NCBI GenBank assembly: GCA_013002105.1
Contig: JABDKS010000815.1
Span: forward strand, 1 to 6,610
Reading direction: 5' to 3'
DNA length: 6,610 nt
Source: Pirellulaceae bacterium
GTDB taxonomy: Bacteria > Planctomycetota > Planctomycetia > Pirellulales > Pirellulaceae
Positions 1 through 5,376 of the stretch are shown in pieces. The notes beneath the pieces are model-generated. The model searched no databases, was not told the DNA's origin, and saw only the letters and a list, made by a program, of their open reading frames with translations. Within the stretch, counting starts at the first letter, position 1, and each line of letters opens with the position of its first letter. A program made the position numbers and the translations under genes.

Positions 1-1040
1 AGGATGGCGGCGATTCAAATCTGTTCGAAACGCTTCCTGAACCCACCCAAGAGATTCCCGCCCCGGAGCCAGACAGTGGACCTTCGTTGCGCGAAATGTT
101 GGAGAACAACGAACCACAACGACCTGCACCGCGAAACGACACGCCGCGTGAGAGCGACGATGCCGATGCATCGTCATCGGATCGTGACAACCTGTTCCAA
201 AGTCCCTTTGGTCAAAGCCGCGACAGCGATGCCGACCGGCAAGACTTAGAACGATTACGACAACGCATGGAACGATTGCGAGAGAACGAAGGTCGAGACG
301 AATCCGTGGACCCATCGACGGATGCAAGCGTCGGTGCCGCCGGCAAGAAGTCGTCGTCATCGATGAACTGCGAAGACTTTCGGCAGCGAATTGCCCGCGA
401 GACCATTCGTACGCTTTCACTGGACATTAGCCCACCGTTTCGTCCCGACGTGTTCGAGGAAAAGGAATTCGAGCAGATCAAATCGGAGTTTGACGAAAAA
501 CAAACCATCCGCGACTGGACCTCCTTGGACGGATTCGTGATGGGCACCGGCCGACTTCGTGATCTGGCTTACGAAAAAGCCGTGATCGAGAGAGAAGACG
601 GAACGCTGCAGCAAATCGCAATCGAACGTCTGAGCGAAGGTGACTTGGGATACATTTCCAAGAATTGGGGACTGCCCAATGAGTGCCGTTTGGAACAGGT
701 CGCGTACGTTCCGCGCAACTGGAACAAGAGCGTCATGACTTGGAAGGCATCGCTTCTGTGCCACAAGCCGCTGTACTTCGAGGAAGTCAACCTGGAACGT
801 TACGGACATACCGCCGGCCCAGTCTTGCAACCGGTCGTGTCGTCGGCGCACTTCTTTGCCAACATCGCCGTGCTACCGTACAAAATGGGCATCCATCCAC
901 CGAGCGAATGTCAGTACGCGTTGGGCTACTATCGTCCGGGCAACTGTGCTCCCTGGATCGTGCCACCGGTACCGTTGAGCCCACGGGGTGCACTGACTCA
1001 AGCCGCTGCGATGACAACAGGATTCTGGTTGATCCCGTAA
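1..1040 (+). CDS. Secreted planctomycete protein with SHD1-like domain (5' partial)
   Basis: The reading frame is open from the window edge (first full codon at 3) to TAA at 1038-1040, giving 345 codons, so the true start and any signal peptide lie upstream. The TTG at 87 is only an internal codon of this frame. The first third is low-complexity and rich in Asp, Ser, Arg and Glu, with two DxNLF motifs (near 15 and 185) and a short Leu/Arg/Glu heptad-like helix (about 247-290). Nucleotides 508-660 encode a segment resembling the SHD1 (SLA1 homology 1) domain common in planctomycete exported proteins: RDWTS, then an EDGT turn, then IERLSEGDLGYI. From about 757 to 1010 follows a Cys/Tyr/Pro-rich block (CHKPLYFEE, LERYGH, LGYYRPGNCAPW) that I recognise as a recurrent planctomycete region of unknown function. 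The Cys residues are not in a CXXCH haem motif. It converges on the next gene with a 25-bp gap and no visible terminator. The frame is certain; the biochemical role is unknown. Confidence 0.85.
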   Translation, partial: DGGDSNLFETLPEPTQEIPAPEPDSGPSLREMLENNEPQRPAPRNDTPRESDDADASSSDRDNLFQSPFGQSRDSDADRQDLERLRQRMERLRENEGRDESVDPSTDASVGAAGKKSSSSMNCEDFRQRIARETIRTLSLDISPPFRPDVFEEKEFEQIKSEFDEKQTIRDWTSLDGFVMGTGRLRDLAYEKAVIEREDGTLQQIAIERLSEGDLGYISKNWGLPNECRLEQVAYVPRNWNKSVMTWKASLLCHKPLYFEEVNLERYGHTAGPVLQPVVSSAHFFANIAVLPYKMGIHPPSECQYALGYYRPGNCAPWIVPPVPLSPRGALTQAAAMTTGFWLIP

Positions 1041-1065
1041 GCCGCAGTTCGCTCGTCAATCCAAG

Positions 1066-1305
1066 TCAAATCTGACATCCGCCACCGCCGCAGCATCGCG
1101 GGGCACCGCAACCTTCGCCCACATTGGGACGGGTTACTGGTAGGCTTCCGCCGCCTTTGACCGACGGTGCCGCCGTTGCACTCATCACACGCGTGAGTCC
1201 TTCGTCGCCGCAATCGGGGCAAGCCGACGGCGTATCGTCTTGTGATCGCACCAGGATTTCGACAGTCCTGTCACAACACTTGCATTCGTATTCGTATAGT
1301 GGCAT
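1066..1305 (-). CDS. FmdB-family zinc-ribbon protein
   Basis: This 79-residue protein begins MPLYEYEC, the hallmark start of the FmdB/CxxC_CxxC_SSSS zinc-ribbon family. Two Cys pairs, C8-x-x-C11 and C29-x-x-C32, should bind one zinc ion. An extra Cys (C10) lies inside the first pair. The C-terminal half is a Gly/Pro/Ser-rich linker ending in a second Cys cluster (C66, C71, C72, C77), as in other members with GC-GxP-xC-GGxC tails. The family is named after FmdB, a proposed regulator of formamidase/amide genes, but most members have no proven function, so transcriptional regulation is only a guess. The ATG at 1303-1305 fits the conserved N-terminus exactly. There is no clear Shine-Dalgarno. It is divergent from nnrE and convergent with the gene before it. 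Confidence 0.9.
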   Translation of the reverse strand: MPLYEYECKCCDRTVEILVRSQDDTPSACPDCGDEGLTRVMSATAAPSVKGGGSLPVTRPNVGEGCGAPRCCGGGGCQI

Positions 1306-1328
1306 CGTAGAGCTACCGATTCAGGTGA

Positions 1329-1340
1329 TTCAACGTTGAA
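1329..1340. promoter_or_regulatory. Perfect 12-bp palindrome, candidate operator
   Basis: TTCAACGTTGAA is a perfect palindrome centred about 29 bp upstream of the zinc-ribbon gene ATG and 137 bp upstream of nnrE. Its place in a divergent promoter region suggests a binding site for a dimeric regulator. I cannot name the protein, and a single palindrome of this length can arise by chance. Confidence 0.3.
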
Positions 1341-1342
1341 GC

Positions 1343-1403
1343 GGAAAAGGGGTCAAGAAGCGGAAAAGGGTGCTTTGCATTTTTGACTCCTGACCCCTTT
1401 TCC
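1343..1403. repeat. REP-like hairpin element, copy 1
   Basis: A perfect 13-bp inverted repeat pairs 1343-1355 (GGAAAAGGGGTCA) with 1391-1403 (TGACCCCTTTTCC). A 14-bp direct repeat, GAAGCGGAAAAGGG, occurs at 1338-1351 and 1357-1370, so the left arm is partly duplicated and two alternative stems are possible. Nucleotides 1367-1403 recur in the same orientation at 2319-2355 with 35 of 37 bases identical. The layout, a short hairpin-forming intergenic repeat with GGGGTCAGGAGTC on one strand, resembles REP sequences mobilised by Y1 (RAYT) transposases. No transposase gene is in the window. Confidence 0.75.
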
Positions 1404-1429
1404 AACCATGATCCCGTTTCCGACCGTTC

Positions 1430-1435
1430 TATTAT
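1430..1435 (+). promoter_or_regulatory. Candidate -10 element for nnrE
   Basis: TATTAT lies 36 bp before the nnrE start codon, in an otherwise GC-richer stretch, and would give a leader of about 30 nt. No convincing -35 hexamer stands at 16-18 bp. The expected -35 position falls just downstream of the REP-like hairpin, so insertion of that repeat may have altered the original promoter. Confidence 0.25.
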
Positions 1436-1471
1436 TGCATCGAATCCTCAAAGTGGTAGCCGAGAATCCCT

Positions 1472-2131
1472 ATGCGTCCCCTCAGCCGCGCCGAAGTCCG
1501 AGAAGTCGATCGAATGGCGATTGAAGAATTCGGCGTCTCCGGGCTCGTTCTGATGGAGAACGCCGGCGCAGGAGCCGCACGTATCATTGACGATCTGGCA
1601 GGCGACGGACCGATCACGATCTTGTGCGGCAAAGGAAACAATGCGGGCGACGGGTACGTGATCGCCAGACATTTGGAGCTGGCCGATCGTAGCGTGCAAT
1701 TGGTTTCGATTGTCGACCCGGCAGAATTGACGGGGGACGCCGCCGTGAACTATCAAATTGCCCAACGCAGTGAGTTGCCAATTCGCGTGGTAACCACCCC
1801 GAGCGAACTGTCATCATCACTGTCCGAATCCATGGCCATCATCGACTGTCTGTTGGGCACCGGCGCGCAAGGGGCTTTACGTGGCGTCTTTGCCGATGCC
1901 GTCCACGCTGCCAACAAAATCGACGCACTGCGAATCGCGATCGACGTCCCCACGGGTGTCGATTGCGATTCGGGCGAGATCGTCAGCACGGCCTTCCGCG
2001 CCGATCATACGATTACGTTTGTCGCTGAAAAGATCGGATTACAACACGCGCAGGACCACGTGGGACAGATCCACGTCGTGGGGATCGGCGCACCACGATG
2101 TGTCTTGCGGCGATGGAGCCAAGCGAACTAG
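1472..2131 (+). CDS. nnrE: NAD(P)H-hydrate epimerase (YjeF N-terminal domain)
   Basis: This 219-residue cytoplasmic enzyme interconverts the R and S forms of NADHX and NADPHX, the damaged hydrates of NAD(P)H, so that the ADP/ATP-dependent dehydratase NnrD can restore the cofactor. The sequence covers a complete YjeF_N Rossmann-like domain: LSRAEVREVDRMAIEE near residues 4-19, GLVLMENAG at 24-32, the nucleotide-binding GKGNNAGDGYV at 53-63, DCLLGTGAQG at 125-134 (D125 is the likely conserved acidic residue), DVPTGVDCDSG at 158-168, and the closing TFVAEKIGL at 182-190. Length matches the single-domain form. Unlike E. coli YjeF, there is no fused C-terminal dehydratase domain, so NnrD must be encoded elsewhere. 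The ATG at 1472 is favoured because an in-frame TAG stands at 1457-1459. The Shine-Dalgarno is weak (CGAG only). It is divergent from the zinc-ribbon gene and convergent with the peroxidase gene. Confidence 0.95.
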   Translation: MRPLSRAEVREVDRMAIEEFGVSGLVLMENAGAGAARIIDDLAGDGPITILCGKGNNAGDGYVIARHLELADRSVQLVSIVDPAELTGDAAVNYQIAQRSELPIRVVTTPSELSSSLSESMAIIDCLLGTGAQGALRGVFADAVHAANKIDALRIAIDVPTGVDCDSGEIVSTAFRADHTITFVAEKIGLQHAQDHVGQIHVVGIGAPRCVLRRWSQAN

Positions 2132-2152
2132 TGCTTTGTTCCGGGTCGGGGT

Positions 2153-2167
2153 AAGGGGTCAGGAGTC
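2153..2167. repeat. Inverted fragment of the REP-like element
   Basis: AAGGGGTCAGGAGTC is the exact reverse complement of 1385-1399 in copy 1, and of 2337-2351 in copy 2 with two mismatches. It forms the left boundary of the repeat block that ends with copy 2, so the block has inverted ends. Confidence 0.65.
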
Positions 2168-2170
2168 GAC

Positions 2171-2283
2171 GGCACGAACTTAGTGAGCCGACGGCGCTAG
2201 CCGCGGGCCTTTCGACGCCACTATGAATATGCAAGGCCCGAGGCTAGCGTCTGCGGCTCATTCGCCAAACTAAAGTTCGTGCC
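2171..2283. repeat. Long imperfect inverted repeat, possible bidirectional terminator
   Basis: The left arm (2171-2211) and right arm (2233-2283) begin and end with the same 11 bp, GGCACGAACTT / AAGTTCGTGCC. They also share GAGCCG/CGGCTC and a 17-bp block, CGCTAGCCGCGGGCCTT against its complement at 2233-2249 with one mismatch. The right arm carries about ten extra bases (around 2260-2270) that would bulge out. The loop is about 21 nt. It lies between two convergent genes, so the transcript hairpin could end transcription from both sides, although no U-tract directly follows. The GC-rich GAGCCG/GCTAGCC core looks like a dispersed intergenic repeat of Rhodopirellula-type genomes; this is recollection, not a search result. 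Confidence 0.8.
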
Positions 2284-2288
2284 ATTTT

Positions 2289-2355
2289 GGTCATGAGTCA
2301 AAAACCGGAACGTCCCGTAGGGTGCTTTGCATTTTTGACGCCTGACCACTTTTCC
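2289..2355. repeat. REP-like hairpin element, copy 2
   Basis: Nucleotides 2319-2355 repeat 1367-1403 with 35 of 37 bases identical and the same orientation. The left partner at 2289-2304, GGTCATGAGTCAAAAA, pairs with 2332-2347 at 14 of 16 positions, so this copy also folds as a hairpin, with about 27 nt between the arms. The left arm differs from that of copy 1, as if the two copies have diverged or were assembled separately. It lies 35 bp downstream of the peroxidase stop codon. Confidence 0.7.
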
Positions 2356-2368
2356 CGCTAGCGACTGT

Positions 2369-2382
2369 TGGTGACATCACCA
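2369..2382. terminator. Short inverted repeat just after the peroxidase stop
   Basis: TGGTGACATCACCA has 6-bp perfect arms around a central CA and starts 8 bp beyond the minus-strand stop codon. A 2-nt loop is too tight for a normal RNA hairpin and no T-run follows, so a protein-binding site is as likely as a terminator. Transcription may instead end at the larger repeat hairpins beyond it. Confidence 0.2.
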
Positions 2383-2389
2383 CACCGAT

Positions 2390-3961
2390 TTACTTCTCGG
2401 CCGACAACGTACCCAAGGTCGCTGAGAGTGTCTTCGCTTCGTCGCCACGTTTGACGCGAAGCTTCACCTGTTCACCTTCGCGAGAATCCTTTAACGCCGC
2501 CCGTAAATCTGCGTACGTCGTTACCTTCTGGCCATTGACCTTGACCACCACGTCACCGATTTGAACGCCGGCGGCTTCGGCAGCACTGCCAGGCAAAACA
2601 CGCGCAACGCGGGCGACTTTCACGTCGCTTGCGTTACAGGTCACACCCAGGAAACCGCGGCCGGCATCCTTGGCCATCTTTTTGCCGTCGCTCTTCTTGT
2701 CCGTCTTCTTCTTGGCATCGCTGGGCAGTCGCCCGGACTCGACCTTTGGAAACTCGCCGGTCAAACCTTCCTTCATGAATGCGACCACGTCCTTCTTCTC
2801 TTGCTCGGTCAACTCCAGCGGCTTCATCTTGTCGCTCAACCAAGGATTTTTGTGCCCGCCTTTGTTGTACCACTCGACCACTTCCTCCAACGTCTTTTGG
2901 CTACCGTCGTGCATGTAAGGAGGCGATAGCGCGACGTTTCGCAGCGTTGGTGTTTTGAACGCTCCCTTGTCCTTTGGATCTTTGGTTACGTCGAAACGTC
3001 CCAAGTCGGGTTTTTCCGCATCCATGCCGACGCCCAAATTGTGGTACTGTTCGTCGGTAAAATTCGCACCGGCGTGACACTCAGCACATCTCGCCTTCTT
3101 GGCAAACAGTTTCATACCGCGAACTGCTGACTCACTCATTGGGTGCTCGGCAGCCGCTTTTTTCAACTCGTCGTACTTCTCTTTTAACTCCGGCTCGTCA
3201 TCCAATTCGTCCATGATGTCGTCGAATGTTTTCTCGAATTGCTCAATGGGTTGGTAGTAGTCGTAGGGTGTCGGACCGGTCACGATCGCTCGCTCGAACG
3301 CGGCGATCGCTTTGCCGACGTTGTCGATATTGATACCGTCGTCAAAGATTTTGGTGAATTGTTGTTCGTAGCCCGGGATCTCGGTGATCGTGGCAACACA
3401 GGCTTCGTGGGTGTTGCCCATTTCGATCGCGTTGGCAATGGGCCCCACCGCTTGATCCTCCAGCGAACCGGCGCGGCCATCCCAGAATTGAGCCTTGGAA
3501 ACAATGCGGTTGTATGCGACGGGTGAATTGCGACCGCCCTGCTGACCGCCCACACCGACACCGAACTGTGTATCAAACCCGTAGCCTTTGTCGGGATGAT
3601 GGCACGATGCGCACGAAATCGTGCCGTCGGATGACAACCGCGGATCAAAATACAATTGCCGGCCCAACTCAATTTTTGCCCGCGTCATCGGGTTGTCTTC
3701 AGGAACAAAGATATTCGCCTTTGCAGCATCGAGCCCCTTGGGCAACTTGATCTCCAGTTCCGCGTGATTGGCATCGTTGTCGAGCCATTTTTGTAGCTGA
3801 TCCTCGGTCACGGCACCCTTGCCGGGGATCCCGGTCAATAGCGAATCATCGTCGCCCAATACCACCGTCTCAGCGGCGTAGCCAACGGCACCGGTGACGA
3901 ACAAACTGGCAGCGGCGACCGCCGCAAAAACTACAACCCGAGACCCAAATCGACAAACCAT
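2390..3961 (-). CDS. Secreted di-heme cytochrome c peroxidase with C-terminal PDZ domain
   Basis: The 523-residue product starts at ATG 3959-3961, which gives a good signal peptide (CRFGSR, then a V/A-rich core, then cleavage near GYA-AE at residues 29-31). The frame also contains an upstream ATG at 4069, but that start would bury the signal peptide and sits upstream of a TATAAT element. The mature protein has a planctomycete-type N-terminal extension (LTGIPGKG, then DNPMTRAKIELGRQLYFD) and a CCP/MauG core. Heme sites are C117ASCH121 and C292AECH296. FWDGRAGSLEDQA (159-171) and IEMG (179-182) are family motifs, and M350 in PPYMHDGS is the expected distal Met of the electron-accepting heme, which favours a true peroxidase over MauG. 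Role: reduces H2O2 in the periplasm using a cytochrome c donor. Oddities are an acidic helical insert (about 241-273), a Lys-rich linker (about 414-433) and a PDZ domain (about 436-520, starting GFLGVTCN) absent from classical CCPs. That PDZ resembles the one in the gene at 5377-6558. Confidence 0.93.
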   Translation of the reverse strand: MVCRFGSRVVVFAAVAAASLFVTGAVGYAAETVVLGDDDSLLTGIPGKGAVTEDQLQKWLDNDANHAELEIKLPKGLDAAKANIFVPEDNPMTRAKIELGRQLYFDPRLSSDGTISCASCHHPDKGYGFDTQFGVGVGGQQGGRNSPVAYNRIVSKAQFWDGRAGSLEDQAVGPIANAIEMGNTHEACVATITEIPGYEQQFTKIFDDGINIDNVGKAIAAFERAIVTGPTPYDYYQPIEQFEKTFDDIMDELDDEPELKEKYDELKKAAAEHPMSESAVRGMKLFAKKARCAECHAGANFTDEQYHNLGVGMDAEKPDLGRFDVTKDPKDKGAFKTPTLRNVALSPPYMHDGSQKTLEEVVEWYNKGGHKNPWLSDKMKPLELTEQEKKDVVAFMKEGLTGEFPKVESGRLPSDAKKKTDKKSDGKKMAKDAGRGFLGVTCNASDVKVARVARVLPGSAAEAAGVQIGDVVVKVNGQKVTTYADLRAALKDSREGEQVKLRVKRGDEAKTLSATLGTLSAEK

Positions 3962-4037
3962 CTTTCTATACAACTCGCGAGAATCCGTGGAGACAAATTG
4001 TGCGGGGACAGCATCGTCGACCGCTTGCAACGATCCA

Positions 4038-4043
4038 ATTATA
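4038..4043 (-). promoter_or_regulatory. Consensus -10 (TATAAT) for the peroxidase gene
   Basis: On the minus strand a perfect TATAAT lies 76 bp upstream of the chosen peroxidase ATG and inside the mutY-peroxidase gap. It would give a leader of about 70 nt. The best upstream match to -35, TTGCTC, is 20 bp away, longer than ideal, so the promoter may be weak or activator-dependent. It implies that the peroxidase can be expressed separately from mutY. Confidence 0.45.
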
Positions 4044-4072
4044 ACAACGCGAATGGTAATCGCGAGCAACCA

Positions 4073-5314
4073 CTACAGCGGCAGCTTGCGTTGTGGATCG
4101 CTCTGCAAAAATTCCGTGATCTGGCGCGCGGTCACGCTCATCGGCAACTGGGCCATTTCGCGCAGTGTGACGTATTGCCACGGAGCGGGAAGTTTTTTTC
4201 GCGACTTCGTCACGCTCGCCACGTGAACTTGCAACGAGATGCGATACTTTGTCACAGCGTGTCGAATGGTTTTCAGACGTATCCCGGTTTGCACGCTAAC
4301 CCCCAGCTCGTCGGACAACCAATCACCCGCTGAGGTGACACTCTCGTAGGCGGTCTCGGTCGGCCGCGGAAAGTCCCACAACCCGGCCCAGCGACTTCCT
4401 TCGGGCAGGGGCCGCATCAAGTAATGCGGATCGTCGTTGTCGCGTTTGCCAGTCGCCTTGGCGATCACCAAAGCGAATTCCGTTCGGTCTTCGTACTTTG
4501 TCTTGCTAACTTTGCCGGGAATTTCGTCCTGCAGATTCTCTCGCTGCGCCGCGCACGACCGTTTCACCGGACACTGCTGGCAATTCGGTTGTCGAGGCGT
4601 ACAAATCAGTGCTCCAAGTTCCATCGCGGCTTGGTTAAACCGCCCGGAACCTGTCGGCGGTAACATTTTTTCGGCCACGGTCCACAAGAGCGTGTTGGCG
4701 GATTTCTGCAATGGCGATTGTCGCAGTGCGATCCACCGACTGAAAACGCGTTGCGTGTTACCTTCGAGTATCGGCAGTTTTTGGTCGCCCGATATCGATA
4801 GAATCGCGCCCGCCGTGTAGCGTCCGATACCTGGCAGCGCCAAAACGTCCTCCAACCGCGTGGGAAAAATCCCGTCATGTTGATCAACGATCAATTTTGC
4901 GGCCGCATGGAGTGACCTGGCGCGGCGGTAATACCCCAGTCCTTCCCAATGGGCCATCAACGTCGATTCGTCGGCCGCCGCAAGATCAGCAATCGTCGGA
5001 AACGATGCCAGAAACCGATCGAAATACGGCAAGACGGTGGCGACCTGTGTCTGCTGCAACATGATCTCGCTGACCCAGACGTGATACGGCTCTGGGTGAC
5101 GGCGCCACGGCATCTCGCGTGCATTCTGGTCAAACCACGCCAGTAGTTGTCGCCGAACTCGACCGCGCCAACCGGCATTCTGCCATTGCCCATCATGATC
5201 GGGAATATCGCGTTTGATCTGCGATGCTTCCACTTTCTCGCCGACGCGCCGTGGCGACGTTGATGGGGACGATTTCGACTTCGCAGTCGTCGGTTTCTTA
5301 GAACGCTTCGCCAT
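4073..5314 (-). CDS. mutY: A/G-specific adenine DNA glycosylase, variant active site
   Basis: This 413-residue base-excision-repair enzyme should remove adenine mispaired with 8-oxoguanine. An N-terminal tail of about 45 residues rich in Lys, Ser and Thr precedes the HhH-GPD domain. Visible motifs: MPWRRHPEPYHVWVSEIMLQ (residues 68-87, with catalytic Glu E83), the helix-hairpin-helix LPGIGRYTAGAI (160-171), and a complete 4Fe-4S ligand set with C-x6-C-x2-C-x5-C spacing at C238, C245, C248 and C254. A NUDIX-like C-terminal domain spans about 279-405 (RWAGLWDFPRP at 308-318). Two key sites deviate: the catalytic Asp of the usual ILDGN motif is Glu here (E184 in ILEGN, codon GAA at 4763-4765), and the FSH loop that reads 8-oxoG aligns with V354-T355-K356. 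The rest of the fold is intact, with no frameshift. No other Met occurs before residue 68, supporting this start, although no Shine-Dalgarno is visible. It lies in tandem between two genes for secreted PDZ proteins (62-bp gap upstream). Confidence 0.93.
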   Translation of the reverse strand: MAKRSKKPTTAKSKSSPSTSPRRVGEKVEASQIKRDIPDHDGQWQNAGWRGRVRRQLLAWFDQNAREMPWRRHPEPYHVWVSEIMLQQTQVATVLPYFDRFLASFPTIADLAAADESTLMAHWEGLGYYRRARSLHAAAKLIVDQHDGIFPTRLEDVLALPGIGRYTAGAILSISGDQKLPILEGNTQRVFSRWIALRQSPLQKSANTLLWTVAEKMLPPTGSGRFNQAAMELGALICTPRQPNCQQCPVKRSCAAQRENLQDEIPGKVSKTKYEDRTEFALVIAKATGKRDNDDPHYLMRPLPEGSRWAGLWDFPRPTETAYESVTSAGDWLSDELGVSVQTGIRLKTIRHAVTKYRISLQVHVASVTKSRKKLPAPWQYVTLREMAQLPMSVTARQITEFLQSDPQRKLPL

Positions 5315-5376
5315 GAAGTTCGCGACGGAGGGGGTGACATGAATAGGTGGGTGCGACTGAGGTCTTTGGCGGCGAT

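Noticed and set aside
4..249. An 81-codon open frame at the window start on the plus strand
   Set aside because: It overlaps the partial gene in another frame, has low-complexity Arg/Thr/His-rich composition and no family features. The longer frame continues to a recognisable C-terminal domain.
759..770. Heme-binding site at the CHKP motif of the first gene
   Set aside because: No Cys stands three residues before the CH, so the CXXCH motif for c-type heme is absent.
1331..1410. Rho-independent terminator for either flanking gene
   Set aside because: Both neighbours start, rather than end, on this side, and the T-run lies inside the loop instead of after the stem. A repeat element explains it better.
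1343..2355. CRISPR array
   Set aside because: The repeats are only two near-complete copies almost 1 kb apart with a gene between, plus inverted fragments. There is no regular repeat-spacer spacing.
2561..2929. A 122-codon plus-strand open frame opposite the peroxidase
   Set aside because: It is antisense to the PDZ domain and second heme domain, which have clear coding signatures on the minus strand. The frame is a shadow with no motif of its own.
3962..4069. N-terminal extension of the peroxidase from an ATG at 4069
   Set aside because: It would put 36 residues in front of a normal signal peptide, and a perfect TATAAT lies downstream of that ATG, so this stretch is better read as promoter and leader.
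4606..4887. A second minus-strand frame inside mutY, considered as a sign of frameshift
   Set aside because: The mutY frame is continuous across the region with the HhH and Fe-S motifs intact, so no frameshift is needed.
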